DNA of 64,000 bases from Plectosphaerella cucumerina (Eukaryota; Ascomycota; Sordariomycetes; Glomerellales; Plectosphaerellaceae). The stretch is taken from the NCBI GenBank assembly GCA_020746995.1, contig JAGPXD010000006.1, positions 2,232,001 to 2,296,000 of the forward strand, read 5' to 3'. Positions within the stretch are counted from its first letter, which is position 1; every line of letters starts with the position of its first letter. Position numbers and translations under genes: made by a program. Below the pieces are notes generated by a model. That model made no database searches. It was not told the origin of the DNA and was given only the letters and a program-made list of their open reading frames with translations. Shown here piece after piece: positions 29,984 through 42,849 of the stretch.

Positions 29984-31635
29984 ATGCATTTCACACCAGC
30001 TTTCAAATGTAAGTCAACATCATACCTTCCTCTTGTACCGCAGGTGTCTAATGCATGCATACAGCCTCGCCGCACTGCATTCCCAGTCCGGATGGCAAGC
30101 TCATCGCGGCACTTCTCACCTCAAAGGTCTCGGTGCGGTCAGTGGAGAGTCTTGAGACAATCCACTCCTTCGCCCTACCGTCAGAGGCCGCAGGGCCCGT
30201 CTACGCACTTCAATGGTCACCATCATCTTCGAGGCTTCTGATAGCTCTGTTGGATCAAGTGCACATCTTCTCTGCACTCGACAACACCTTCCGGGCTGTC
30301 GTCCGCGTCGCCAACAGCGGCCTCAGACCAACCCACGTTCAGTTTGGCGCCAGGGATTCGGAGATATTCATCATCGCCCAGTACGGTCTTAAGCTGACCA
30401 TCTGCGACACGGCATCCTCAAAGTCGGTAGAGATCAACAACCCAAAGTTCCACCACCCCTCCTCGGCGCCTCGCGGGCTGTCGCTGCGGCCAAAGACCGG
30501 CCACCTCGCCCTCATCACTCGCGTGTCCGGCAAAGACACAATCAGTATCCACGACCCCACTACGAGACAGGTGGTTCGCTCTTGGAGCCCTGACACCGTC
30601 GACGCGCAGGAGGTAGTGTGGACGCCGGACGGCCGCTGGCTCGTGATTACCGAGTCGCCTTCGCAAGGCCACAAGTTGCTGTTCTATACCCCGGACGGAC
30701 AGCTGTTTAAGTTGTGGACTGGCCCATCTGGTTTTGACGTTGACAAGAAGGACTTTGAGATGGGCTCCGGGATCAGGGTGTGCCAGTTCAACCCCGGCGC
30801 GCCACGTGCGGTGGTCGGCGACCACACTCGTGATGTTTACGTCCTCGACACGACGGTCGTTACGGACTTGGCAAGGCTTCGACACCCCCAGGCCATCATA
30901 CCGACAGACACTGTCCAGGCGAGTCTGATATACTTTCAGTCTATTATGTCTTTTCTAACGATCTTCCAGGTATGGCAAGAACAGCTGGGTTCAGAGCAGA
31001 CAGGAGCCTCCGGCCAAGCTTTTGTCAAGGCGACGCAAACAATCGCTGCCCCGACTCGCCCAAACAATGCTGAACCAAAAGACGGATGTATTGCCGCTTC
31101 CTTCGATGCATCTGGCGGTCTGCTCGCTACAAGACTTGACGATTCCCCTAGCACGGTCTGGATTTGGGATCTTGCCTCCTCTGAACTTCGGGCCGTTCTC
31201 ATCTTCCACAACAACGTCTCGACAATGTCATGGCATCCCACGCTACGAGAGGAGCTACTGATTACCTGCGAGGGGGAAGCGTACGATGCCCTGCCTTTTG
31301 TCTGGGACCCGTTGTCAGAGGGACCCCGGCCAATCGACTTCCTTCACGCGCTTCCGGACGCGAAAGCCTTTGGAAAAACCCAGTGCTCCTGGCTCAACCT
31401 CCCTGGCGAGTCTGCAGCACTCCATTTCACCGACTGCAAACACACCATCCTGGCAGCGCTGGCAGAGGCAGATCAGCCGCCACCTCCTTGGCAGCATGCC
31501 TCAAGCCAGGGGTGGATGACGGGATCGAGCAAGCTCGAGACACCTCTGATGCACAGCTTCGACCGAGGAGTGCCGCTGATCACGCCAGAAGACATCTCGG
31601 CCGCCGACGACACGTTTGCATTCAAGAAAACCTGA
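29984..31635 (+). CDS. WD-repeat protein of the WRAP73/WDR8 family
   Basis: Exons 29984-30008, 30065-30918 and 30970-31635 encode 514 residues. Exon one is only 25 bases and encodes MHFTPAFK; its splice (donor GTAAGT, acceptor ACAG) gives the family opening MHFTPAFKSSPHCIPSPDGKL, comparable to human WRAP73. The second intron (30919-30969, 51 bp) has a GC donor (CAG|GCGAGT), branch TTCTAAC and CAG acceptor. WRAP73 proteins are WD40 beta-propellers of centrosomes and spindle poles; the fission yeast relative works with Msd1 and the kinesin Pkl1 at microtubule minus ends. WD-like blocks include VYALQWSPSSSRLLIAL, DAQEVVWTPDGRWLVIT, TVWIWDLAS, and FHNNVSTMSWHP followed by ELLITCEG. The late block PFVWDPLSEGPRPIDF is also typical of this family. 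The second intron is in frame and stop-free, so retention would insert 17 residues. Confidence 0.9.
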
Positions 31636-32594
31636 TGCTGCCGGCGGGGATCCCGCAAGCGAAGCCCCCCCAACTCGGACAGCCACCTTGTCGGCTGGCC
31701 TACTCTTTGAGCCACATGCATGGCGATCGTCTGCAGCCATGGGCTTGCCGAGCCGTCACTTCTCGTTCGGGATGCTTCCCCGGGCAGGAGCCACAAGCAT
31801 TCATTGCCGACTGCATGGCGGCCACGCAGCACACTGTGTGTCCACGACTGTGCCCGGCCACCCCCCTTCCGGAAAGATCTCGTCGTCCTCGATCATTAAT
31901 CCGCTGCGGCGCCCAACTCTCCGAGTACCCGGTCGAGGGACAGGCAGGGTAGCTTAGGGCAAGCCGCCCGTGACAGCTGCAGGTGGCCAACGCCAGGCAC
32001 GCAGCGACTAACGCAGCCTGGTCTGCCCTTGCTAGACAAGCCGTCGGACAACTGCCAAGTGTGGATACTTGGCCCTTTCTCTATCAGTTCTCGACGTCGG
32101 TCTTCATTCATGTGGAGGCTAGACCATGCGGTCTCGAGCGATGTATGCGATGCTCTGCATCCTGATTGTCGGTGGCGGAATTCCCTCGGTGTACTCGAGC
32201 AACGCACCATGCCGGAGGCCTGGACTATCAACAGGGCAGCTCGTATGGGAGACAGCAAGATCTACCAGGACCATATCTCTTCAAGCGACACTTTCAAAGA
32301 CGTGACGACCAGACCTGTGACTTCATCGGGCGTCAGAGAACGTGCCAAGATTTGATGTCCCGTTGTTTCGGTGGTTTGTCCTGTTTTGGTTCTGCTCAAC
32401 ACCGATGCTCGTCCGGTGCAAACTGCTTGCACCCAAACAAACTCGACTGACGATTGCGCGACGGAAACTCAACATATGCGACTACTCAACTCATCGGCGG
32501 TGCTTGATCGAAGCTGACCTGTGGACTCTTTGCCGTGTGCATACTACCCCCGGCAGTGCGTCGTCCAAGTTGGCTCGGAGCAAGATCAGCAGCA
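31636..32594. other. Intergenic between WRAP73 and the RRM-like gene
   Basis: This 959-bp interval lies between two plus-strand genes. It should contain the WRAP73 terminator and the promoter of the next gene. Plus-strand frames here overlap each other and show no conserved motif. An extra 5' exon of the downstream gene could hide in the last 300 bases, but I cannot support one. Confidence 0.4.
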
Positions 32595-33758
32595 ATGACG
32601 AGCCCAACCATCACCTCGCCTGGGTATTATCCCACCAAACCGCATCTGCATAAACCTCGGGGGCATATCATCCTGTCGCCCATCTATGCTCAACCGATAC
32701 CAGCAAGCTTCAGTGTATCAAGCACTCCGAGAGCAGATATCACAGCCACAGACATGCTGCCCACGCCGCGACTCACAAACACACCACCCTCGGCCCCAGA
32801 TGAGAGCAGCAACACAAACGTGCAAACCGGCTCGTCAAAAACCCCTGGTGGCCTCAAAGACATCGAAGCAGGCTGTGTGACCGGTCTTTATCATATCTTC
32901 ATCAGCAACGCAAGTTCTCTCAACGTCATATTGTCATTTTGAACGCCAGCTGACGTTGAAGCACAGTGGCCCCTGGGGACTGGATGGAAAGACATCAGAG
33001 ACTGGGTCCGGCCCGTGGCCGAGCTTGACCACGCAGAAGTCTTTCTAGACGGAACTTCAGGCTGGGTTCGAGTCAAAGGAGAAGAGGCCTTCCGCAAGAC
33101 CCTAGGTGCCACGAGCTCCCCTCCAGCCGTTGAAAGCACCGCTGACATCAGTGAAGCCCGCCTGAACAATGTCACTGTCAAGGGGAGGGTCGTACGAGCA
33201 GATACCCGCAATGCGACAGAGCCGATCCAAGTGAGAGATCTCAAGGTCGCCGGCGCAACGTCGTTTCCATACACAGGCCATCACGGGCCATCAGTGCCCT
33301 GCACTGCCCCTATTCCGACTTTTGCACCAGGTTTTCTCCAAACGGCACGAGCACGTGGCTTCGGAAGATTAGAAACGCCTGCCTCATCGACATACGCCGC
33401 ATCCATCTCAACGGACTACTCATCATCACCGGCCTCCAGCTCCCTCTACAGCCAGGCATCAACCGAGTGGGCATGGGATGGACTCTCAACCTGTTCCTGG
33501 AACACATCATGGAGTCCATGCCAGGAACACCCCTCTGCACCGATTCGAAGACACCACCGCCTCGACGGCCCGAACCCGTTCCGTCCGACCATGGACCGCC
33601 CTGAAGAAGTGTCATCGGCGGTCCCTGATGCAGGCCCAGATGTCACCCCCCAGCTCAAATGGCAACCTCCCCTCGTGGTCAACGGATCAAACACATGGAG
33701 ACCGCCCCTCAAACCTCACCCCAACACCGGCTGGTCACCACCAGCCTCCAACGGGTGA
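32595..33758 (+). CDS. Uncharacterised protein with RRM-like domain and Trp-Pro-Pro tail
   Basis: I model two exons, about 32595-32874 and 32950-33758, with an intron near 32875-32949 (donor GTGTGA, acceptor CCAG). The donor is weak and the alternative CACAG acceptor at 32966 is possible, so the junction is provisional. The protein would be about 362 residues. The first 95 residues are Ser/Thr/Pro-rich. After the junction, GWKDIRDWVR, AELDHAEVF, TSGWVRVKG, then RKTLG and NNVTVKGRVVRAD follow the beta-alpha-beta-beta-alpha-beta order of an RNA recognition motif with a degenerate RNP1. This is inference from pattern, not a recognised family. The tail is Ser/Pro-rich and ends with three spaced motifs, WQPPL, WRPPL and WSPPA. 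Function is unknown; RNA binding is the best guess. Confidence 0.55.
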
Positions 33759-34878
33759 AGAAGGTTCGCCCGCGGAGAAAAGCTTCCCATAGGACACAAT
33801 ACCCGCGAACCTGCACATGTCATCCGAGCATGACCACTGACTGGGGGACACACCCCTATCCTTGCGGGCACATCCCCCTCTCTCGGGGCTAACGATTTCC
33901 TGCATGCGAAAACCCATGCATCAACACCTCGAGGGGTCCACGACCAGCAAACAGGACATCCTTCAACACGACACCGCCGCACAGTGCGCCCCCACGACAA
34001 ACTCCCGCGCATTCACCACAGGCATGGTGTGTGTGTCCTGTCAACTCCCCCTCCTGCCCCCCGCGGGACCGGTCTCGTCTCCGCGCCCACTCAGAACAAT
34101 GACATCTGCACGCCCATAGCCAGCCACACGCACGGCACACGTCGTCGCCCCCCCTTTCGCTCTGACGGTTCCCCGAGCGCGGGCCGGCCCTAGGCTTTCC
34201 TTCTGTCGCCCCGCGGACCCGGAATCGGGTCATAGGAGGATGGCTAAGGGGGCTATATGATCCAACGCTCTATGCGCCGTCCCATGGGTTTGGGATGAAC
34301 CGGTCAGGGTTCAATATGATGAATAATAGAGAGAAAAGAGAGCAATACCCCCATCCTTGTTTGTCCCCATCACCCGAGCACAGCGGGCGCGCCCTCCGTG
34401 ACGTGGCGACCCCTCCTCGCCGAGACTGCCCTCATCGCAGCGCTCGCGAAACAAGAAGAAGAACCAGAAGAAAAAGACACCGCCTCCCTCTCCTCCAGCG
34501 ACATGTCAGGTAGCACAACTGTTCCATAAGTGGTCTTAACATGTCTCTTATACCAAGGCCCCTCACGTGCGAGCAGAGTGCATATGCATCCTTCAGCTTT
34601 CCGGCGGACTGCCGGCCAGCCGTACGAAAAATTGCCAAGTAAAGTCGGTCATCTGTCAGGAGGGGCCAGGTATGCGTTTGAGTGGGTAAGAAATAAGAGC
34701 CAGTTCTTCGTCACACGTACATCTGTCCTGCCTGCCTGCCTGGTCTATATGCCCGTCCCCGTTTCCACGCCCGCCATGAAAGTAGTAAATGTAGAGCAAA
34801 TATAAAGTAAACGGCCCGCTCCTTCCAGCCCCCACGCCACCGGGCCCCAGCAGCTCGCGTGCATGTGCCGCGCCGTCT
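33759..34878. other. Convergent intergenic region
   Basis: This 1.12-kb interval lies between the 3' ends of the RRM-like gene and the HEAT-repeat gene. It is C-rich on the plus strand up to about 34.2 kb, then becomes A+T-richer. I see no gene. Both 3' untranslated regions should lie here. Confidence 0.45.
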
Positions 34879-37800
34879 TCACCCGCCAAAGTTCATCTTG
34901 AGCTCGATCGTAGGCTGGCCCCCGGCCGTGGAGCCCGCCCTCGCAGCGCGCTCCGCCTCCCCGCCGGCCTGGCGTCCCCAGCGGATGACCTCCTCCAGGA
35001 AGGCCCGCTGCGACTCGCTCATGGACGCCACGACCGCCCGGAAGGCCGGCTGGTCGGCCGCCGCCAGCTCCAGGAGCCGGGCGCTCGTCTCAATGTACGT
35101 CTCGCGCCCCTCGGCGGACGCCCGCCCCAGTAGCGTGGGCAGCACGAGGGCCATGGCGGCCGGCGCGCGGTCCTTGTTCGGCCCGGCCGCCACGGTGCCG
35201 ACGTACTGCGCCAGGGCGTGAGCGACCAGACCGCGGGCCTTTTCGGGGTCCTCCGGGTCCGTGTTGGTGACAAAGGCGATCAGCCGCGGCAGCAGGTAGC
35301 GGGCGATGGACTGGTCTGCGGCCGAGGAGGTCGACTGCGAGAGCAGCGACCTGATGCAGTTTGCTGCGATTTTGGCCGTCTATGCATGGTCAGTAAGTCT
35401 ACTAGAGTCATCTGAGAAGGGTAAAGAGAATCGAGGGAGCGAGGAAATTCGTCATCGCAAGCAATGCGGGCGACATGTGATATATGCAGAAACGGCAAGG
35501 GGGGCGTCCACTTACCATGCGATCACTCAAGCAGTCAATCAGCTCGTCCAAGAACCTTGCCACCAACGGCTCGTTTGCGCCGAGCTGGTTCTTGCCTCCC
35601 GTGAAGAGAATGGTGATGGCCAGGAGGCAGTTCTTGACGCAGGCCAGCGAGGTCGGCGCCTCACGCTTCTGAGCGTTGAGGTAGATGGACAGGAACCGGC
35701 GGAGACAGCTCAGCAGCTGCATCTCAGTCGCCGAGTCACCATCAGGCCCGCTAGCCTTACGGCTCGACATGCTCGTGATGAACCGCTTCATCGTCGGCAG
35801 TGACTGTGCGACGATGATCTGCTGGCACGATGGCGTCGCCAGAATCGTGGCAAAGATGTGGATGATGCAGGCGTGCAGGTCCGTCTTGATTATAGACGGG
35901 AAGACCTCGGCAGCGTCCACAAGAGAGTCAAGCGACGACTTGATGAGGAGGATCGCCTCCTCCGTCATCTGGTGCCTGATGGGCTGGTTGCCCTCAGCCA
36001 AGTTCGGCAGGAGACCAGACAGGACGAGGACGATGATGCGAGTGAGCTCGAAGAGCTGCTCAATGTCATCAGACAGGCTGCCGTCGTCGGACGACTCCTT
36101 CCTCCGGGCAGACGGGTGCGACACACACAGGGCCCGGGCAATCTCGACAATGACGCCCTGCACATCGAGACCCTCCGTGAGGACCAGGCGGTCCAGCAGA
36201 TCCATAGTCTCGGAGAAAATGGCCTCGCGGTAGATGGCGTGACCCGACACGCTAGGGTGGAGGATCTTCTTGAGCGCCCGAAGGATGGCGAGGTTCTGCT
36301 CCTGCGTCGCCAGCGAGTCCACCTGGCCCGGCCGAGTGGCCAGCGCCTCAAAGGCGATACCGAATAGCACGAAGAAGAAGGCAACGGGCTCGTCACGGTA
36401 GTTGATATCTGACCCCTTGGAGTGGCCGTTGGTCGAAGGGCCCTCGGACTCCTTGCCGTCCAGGGCGTCAAACACAAACTCGCTGTCCTGCTCGATCAGG
36501 CTGGCGATGGCATCGACGAGCTTCAGCCACGAGTCCTGGTAGAACTTGAGCAGTGTCTCGCGGTTCAGAGCCGCGTAGATCGTGTCCAGGCTTCCCGACA
36601 AGGAGGGGGGTCCGAGAGTCATGGAGATGTCAGGCTCGAAGCGCAGACGGGCAAACTCCCGGAGCGACTCGAGCCACAGGGGCGTGAGGGTGCCAATATG
36701 CGGCTTGAGCACCTCGAGGAGGTACTTTTGCTCGGAGCTCGCGACCTGAAGCTCGGCCCACGCCGAGAAGACAGACATCTTGACCATGACCTGGGCGTTG
36801 GAGCTCAGACCCTTGAGCTCGCCAATGCCAGCGTTCTCCGTCTCCTTGGAGAAGTTCTCCAGGCCAGTGACGAGCGTCTTGAGAATGCGACCCATGCGGT
36901 CGACATCCGTGACGATGCCCGTGGAGATAAAGCCCGCGCAGACGTTGACGGCCTCGGAAGCGAGCTCAGGAGAAGAGTCGGCGGCAAAGGCAGGAGTTAG
37001 GGCCGAGCTGATCTGCGCCTGGTACTGCTCCAGGAGCATGGCCTCTTCAAAGTCCGGGTCAGGGGCGCGGCCAAACATCTTGAGCACGTTGCCGATGATC
37101 TTGAGGCCCCAGATGCGCAGCTCCACGACGCTCGATGTGGATGCAGAGAAGGCCATGCGCACAACATCGGCAACCTTGTTCTGAAGCTCGACCTGCGCCC
37201 GCGACTCGCCGTTCGTCGTGACGTCCTTATTGATCAGGATGAAGAGATCGTCGAGCCCGCTCATGGCAAACGTCGTCACCTGCCACCTCAACGGCTCAAC
37301 ATCAGAGGCCGTCTTCGTGTCGGGATCATCCTTTGTCGCGCCACCAGCGGCAGCAAAGCCCGCAACCTCCTCGTCCTGGAGGTCTGGCATGCCGCTTGAC
37401 TTGGTCTGAACCGGCTGGTCCTCGCCCTTGGGCCTGGCCCTGGTCATCTTGAGAACACTCTGGATGCGCTGCAGCCAGGCGCCCGTCTCTGTCAGGGCCG
37501 TCTGGCGGAGCCAATTGCGGATGATGTTGCGGATCCCGTCGTGGGTTGGGTCGGTGTCCAGAACCAGCCAAAGCTCGTCCTCGAATCCCTTGTTCGCCGC
37601 GCGGATGACCTCCGTGGGGTTCCTCTTCATCATGTTGTGCAGACCGTCGACAGCAACGTCCCGCAGCGTCGTGTACTCGGAGTTGAGGAACTTCTGGAGA
37701 AGCTTGACGTAGTTCTCAAACTCCATGTATCCCGGCGCATACAGGGAAAGATGCTCCTGGCAGCTGAGGCACGCCCGCTGCACCAGCAGGTTCTCTTCCT

Positions 37801-40800
37801 CTTCCTGGAACTGGCCGAGAAGCGTGAGAATCAGCTCGCGAGACTTGATGGAGTCCTGCAGATCCGGACCGAGTACGTTGATGAGGGAGTCTACGCAGCG
37901 CGCAATGGCAGCTATCGTCGAGCTCTCCATCTCCAGGTTCATCGTCACGGCAGACGCCGTCTCGGCATTGTGGCTGTCCGACACGTAGAGCTGCACCAGC
38001 ATGCCCAGGGTGCTGGGGACATACGCAGAGAAGCTCAAGCCGGCGGCATCCGCAGCCAGGGCAAGGGCCTCCAGAGCCCAAAAGTGGACAGTCGGATGGG
38101 GATCGTTACACAGCGACATGAGGACGCCGAGCACATTCTTGAGATGGTACCCCGCGGCCATGCCACCGACCTGTCGTTGAATAGCACCCAGAGCCATCGC
38201 TGAGCCCGCTCTCGCGCTGGGCTCGCGGTTGGTGACGATCACGTCGACAAGATACTTGATCTCCTGATTCGTGAACGCGTTTCCGCAGGCGTTGCAAAGC
38301 CTAGCCACGGCAGCGTATCCAAGACTCCGGACGTACTGGTCGCCATCAATGACAAAGTCCCGCAGCATGTCCTGCAGCAGCCGCTCGACGGCCATGTTGG
38401 TCACGTCGCCCGGTGCGGCCTGGGTCTCCTTGGAGGCGACGCGCAGGGTAAGCAGTACGGCAGTGGCCACGTTGACATTCATGGCGGCCTTGCGGCCAGG
38501 GTCCCTGTGCAGCGAGCCCGTCGACATGAACGTCTTGACCTGCTCCAGCACGCTCTCCTGCACCTTGGAGGGGGTGAGAGGAAAGACGAATGCGAACAGC
38601 TGGATGGCCATGTTGATGACCTCGGTTGCCGGCGGGTCAGGCAGCGTCGTATCAGAGTCGATGTAGAGTAGCGAGGCGTCATGCTCTAGGGACCCGCAGA
38701 TGGGGGTCATAAGCAGCCTGTCGATCGACTCCTCTGGGCTGTTGCCCTTGAGGATGTCTTCCTCGATGTAGGACTCGTGCTGCCCTGGCAGGCTGCGCAC
38801 GTTGAACCCCGAGACGAGGCCGGTGATGCCGAAGCCGGAGTTGTCCCCAACGTCCCAGATGGACTCGAAGGTGGCGGCAGCATTGGCGATGGCCGTGCTC
38901 AGGGAGCTCGGGGCGTAGTTCTCTGGATCCGCGAACAGCGAGATGGCCAGCGTCAGCAGGTTGGACTGGAGGAGGGCCTCGCTCCCGCCTGCGGGGCTGA
39001 GGTTGACGAGCTTGATGTAGCACTGCAAGACGCGGCGCTGCACCATCATGTCGAGGTCCGCCAGCTGCAGCGCGGGCGTCAGCCTCTGAGAGACGTCGTC
39101 GGTGACCTTTTTGGAGGGCAGGGAACGGAGGAAGGCGGTGGTGTTCTGCAGCATGGTGGCGATGCGTTTCGACACGTCCACGGTCAGCAGCCGGCTGTTG
39201 TACTGGAGGAAGGAGAGGATAGAGCCGAGGGCGCACTCGCGGACGTGGGTCAGAAACGAGGCCTCGAGGATGCTACGGTGGGCCGTGTTGTCCTTTGTCA
39301 GTGGCTTGGGCATGGCGTTCTTCCAGAGCAGCAGCAGCTGGGAGAGATGGATCTTGACAAAGTTGGGGCCTAGCGACATGAGACCGCCGATCAGGATCCA
39401 TGCGACCTGTATCTGCGTGCTCGATACCCTGAGCTCCGACTGGGAGCTAGACTTGAGCAGGTTGGTCGCCATGGTGAGGACTCTGCTGTTGATATCGACG
39501 GAGCCGTACAGCGGCCGCGAGGGGCTGGCGCTGAGGGTGGCGGCGAGGCCGTGGGCGTAGCCGATACACCGTCTAGGCGAGTTACGGCCCGTCCCCAGCT
39601 GACCCAGCTCTCTGCTAAGGCTGTTCATGCAGACCGAGAGGCAGGGAAGCAGCTGCTGCGGGCACGCCAGAACAAAGGCCTTCATGCACGCTGAAGCATG
39701 CACCTGGACCGAGTAGCTCTGGTGCTGGAGTACCTGCAGCAGGCCGTCGCGGCAGATTTCAGCAAAGCTGTTGGCTGCAGAGCCAAGGCCCTTGATGAGA
39801 GATGCCACAACGCCCAGGGCGGTGATGAGCGTCTGCTTGGACGGCTCAGGGCGCTCAGGCAGGGCCTGGGGATAGTTCTTCAGGATGTCGTTGATGACGG
39901 AGCGCGCAGCGGCCTTTTGGCCCGACTCGCCGAGGATTGTCTTGCCAACAATATCCTGTAGTAGAGTGTCGACGATGCGCCTCGTGGTCAGGAGGCGGTA
40001 CTTGTTGCTGAGGATGTTCCACTGCCCAAGGAGCTCGACAGACAGGCTCTCTACAATGCGCAGAAAGTTCGTTTCGATAGTCTTCTCGCCGAGCTTCCTA
40101 AAGAGCTTGCCGAAACACACGCCAATGGCAGCCCTCGCCCGGTTCGAGGTGGTCAACTTGCAGTAATGCGTCGAGAGGATCTTGATCATGTCAGCCAAGG
40201 TGAAGGCCAAGTCCTGCGACTTCTTGCCCGAGGGCGCCGGGCTACCGGGGCGCGAGGTGGGCAGGTCGTCATCATCGGCGAGGTTGGTGGGTATCGTGCT
40301 CTGGCGTTTGAGGGCCTTTGACTTTGCCTTTTTCGCTTTTGCGCCGCCGGCGGGGGCGCCCGTCTCCGAGTAGCCGCGCAGCATGGCCTCGGCCAGGGTC
40401 TCGGCGGCGGCGTGCCTGACCTGGGAGGAGGGCGAGTCGACGGCCTTGAAGACGACGGCCTGGAGCTTGTCAAAGTCGGATGAGTTGTCAAAGTAGCGCG
40501 TGTGGCGCACGAGGGCGCGCAGGGCACGGCAGGCGGCGACGATGACCAGAGCGCCCTTGTCGCTGGTCGAGTAGCTCCGGGCCTGCTTCCACATGTCCCG
40601 CGAGGCCTGCTCGTCCATGCTGCCCTCGACCATCTTTACAATCTTGGCCAAGGAGACGAAGACGGCGGCGCGGAGGCCGGCGTTGCTCGAGGATGACTTG
40701 AGGAGCTTCAGCAGGGAGCTGCAGGCGAGAGGGTGCAGGCCGATGGCGCTGTCACCAGCGGCCGCGAAGACGTCGCCCAGGCACACGACGGCGGCATGCT

Positions 40801-41248
40801 TGGCGCGGGGCGAGGGGTCCGTCTTGGTCTTTGTACCACCCACGAGGGCAATGAGGTCGTTGAGGGTCTCGAAGAGGAGCTTTCGGTCGCCCTCGGCGAA
40901 GACATGGGCCAGACAACGGCCGAGGTTGTTCCTGATGACGCGGGTGGGCTGGGGCGAGGCGAGGTTGAGGACCTGGAAGACCTCCTTTTTGAGGTAGAAC
41001 TGCTGGGCGGTGCAGTCGTCGGCCGACAGCGAGAGGACGTGCTTGGTGAGGGAGGCGACAAAGGTCAAGAGGAAGAGCTCCTGCTGCTCGGCCGGCAGCG
41101 CCTGGAGCTTCGCGAGGTCGAGCTCGGGGTTGGAGGGACGGTCGGCGACGGGGGCTGGCGGCGGCGGCGCAGCCTGGGCGTGGGCGTGGGAGTCGGCAGC
41201 CGCGCCATTGGAGCCGTCGGAAGCTCCTGGGAGCTCCGTCGACGACAT
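34879..41248 (-). CDS. HEATR5/Laa1-type giant HEAT-repeat protein
   Basis: Exon one is 35516-41248 and exon two 34879-35379, with a 136-bp intron (35380-35515; GTAAGT donor, CTGAC branch, TAG acceptor; phase 0). The product is 2,077 residues, matching animal HEATR5B (about 2,070) and yeast Laa1 (about 2,010). The family binds the AP-1 clathrin adaptor and supports traffic between the trans-Golgi network and endosomes. The N terminus after a short Pro/Ala-rich stretch has QQFYLKKEVFQVLNLA and RVIRNNLGRCLAHVF, conserved in the family. HEAT-like helical repeats run through nearly the whole length, for example VRHAAAETLAEAM, VQVHASACMKAF and VHFWALEALALAADAAG. The open frame extends 50 codons upstream to a GTG at 41398, but the first ATG is at 41248. 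The gene is divergent from the TACO1-like gene. Assignment rests on length, repeat type and these blocks. Confidence 0.9.
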
Positions 41249-41618
41249 GGGTCGGAAATATCGGGGGGTAGAGACTGGCCGGGGAGGGTGTCGGATGAGG
41301 TGGTGGCACAATGTCTCGATGCGTGGGTTTGTAGATGTCGAGGCGGCTCGTGTGCCGGCTCTGGGTTGGGGATGAAAGTGCGAAAGGAGCCTGAGCACGA
41401 GGATTGATGTTGGCAGCTGCGACCCAGTGTGTGGTCACTCCCTGTCGTACCTCCCGAAGAATGAGCTAAGACACAGGGGTTAAGCATCTAACGGAGGCCC
41501 GGGGGATACTGGCCAATCAAGGCCCGTTCGTCGCCCGAACCATCACCAAATGCTCTGATGTGAAGCTTCAACCACCATCACTTGGTAGTGGTAAGAAGGC
41601 GATGCCCACGAAACCACC
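41249..41618. promoter_or_regulatory. 370-bp divergent promoter, HEATR5/Laa1 and TACO1, with CCAAT box
   Basis: The two genes start only 370 bp apart on opposite strands, so they share a compact upstream region. A CCAAT pentamer lies at 41513-41517 (in GGCCAATCAAGG), about 100 bp from the TACO1-like ATG. CCAAT boxes are bound by the fungal HAP complex, which controls many respiratory genes, but one pentamer is weak evidence. Confidence 0.45.
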
Positions 41619-42648
41619 ATGAGGCCCCTCACAACATTGTCCCTACGGACAGTACTGGCGGCTCCAGTCCGGGCAGCCGCACCAGTCTGCAGACAGTGCC
41701 TCCGCCCACTGAGCACAACAGCCATCCTGGACTCCGGACACAACAAGTGGTCCAAGATCAAGCATCGCAAAGGCGCAGCCGATGCCCAAAAGGTCACCAT
41801 GCGCACACAGCACTCCCAGCTGATCGCCATGCACTCGAGACGTCAGTAACCCCAGAGACCTACACCGACGAAACCCGCCAGGGCCTGACACAACGGCAGT
41901 CTACGGCATCGACAGCCCCCAGCTCGCAAACGCCGTCACCATGGCGAAGAAAGGTATGTACAATCCAAATCTACCACTCCTCCCTCTGCCACGAGGCTAA
42001 CTGCTCTTCTCAGCCGGTGTCCCAAAAGCCACAATCGAAGGCGCCATCGCCCGCGGCCAAGGCCGCTCCGCAACAGGCTCCTCCCTCGAACCCCTCACAA
42101 TCGAAGCCATCATGCCCCCCGGCGTCGCCCTCATCCTCGACATTGAAACCGACGGCAAAGCCCGCAGCCTCGAAGACATCAAAGTCGTCATCCGCCGACA
42201 CAAAGGTCGCCCCGGCCCCGGCGCAATGTCCTTCTTCACCCGCCTCGGCCGCGTCGTCTTCGCCTCGCAGCCCGACGCAGAAGGCGACACCACCCCGCCC
42301 ATTACAGTCGACGAGGTCCTCGACGATGCGATAGAAGCCGGCGCCGAGGATATCGAGGCCGATGATGAGGGGAACATTGTCATGTGGACGCAGCCGAACA
42401 TGACTAGTGCCTTGACAAAGGCTCTGGGCCCGCGGTTTGGCGGCCGCGTGCTTAGTTCGGAGATTATATGGAAAGTCAACGACGAGACGCGCGCGAGGGT
42501 CGAAAAGCCTTCTGAAGCAGTCGCTCTCGCGGACCTTCTCGATGCCGTCAGCGAGTTCCCGGAGGTCCAGGCCGTGTACGCCAACGTCGCGGATGGCGGG
42601 GTGCCGGAGGAGGTGTGGTCGCGCATCGAAGAGAGTCTCGACGGGTGA
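41619..42648 (+). CDS. YebC/TACO1-family mitochondrial protein
   Basis: Exons 41619-41841, 41900-41953 and 42014-42648 encode 303 residues. Introns are 58 bp (41842-41899, donor GTCAGT, acceptor GCAG) and 60 bp (41954-42013, donor GTATGT, branch GGCTAACT, acceptor CAG). Mammalian TACO1 promotes translation of mitochondrial COX1, and YebC bacterial relatives ease translation of polyproline stretches. The first 35 residues are basic and Ala-rich with CLRPLSTTAIL, a likely mitochondrial presequence. The family signature GHNKWSKIKHRKGAADAQK follows, then after splicing SRLYGIDSPQLANAVTMAK and KAGVPKATIEGAIARGQG, with GRVVFA later. The first splice was chosen because it alone gives HSRLYGID in frame; a shorter 40-bp alternative acceptor at 41880-41881 gives a poorer match. 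The gene converges on PET100. Confidence 0.9.
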
Positions 42649-42849
42649 GATGCGGTTTCATGTCCGCAGAACCGAAAAGTGTACAATTTTCCATGACCTC
42701 CTGTACAAGTACTGTTACAATATAGAACAACCCAGCCGTAAGAGGGGAATGTCGATACCCATCACCATAGACGAGTCTTGCCCTCTCCATAATCCTCCTC
42801 TCTCTCGTCCAGATCCGGTCCCCATGTCGCAAGCTGTCGGCCGTGTGAT

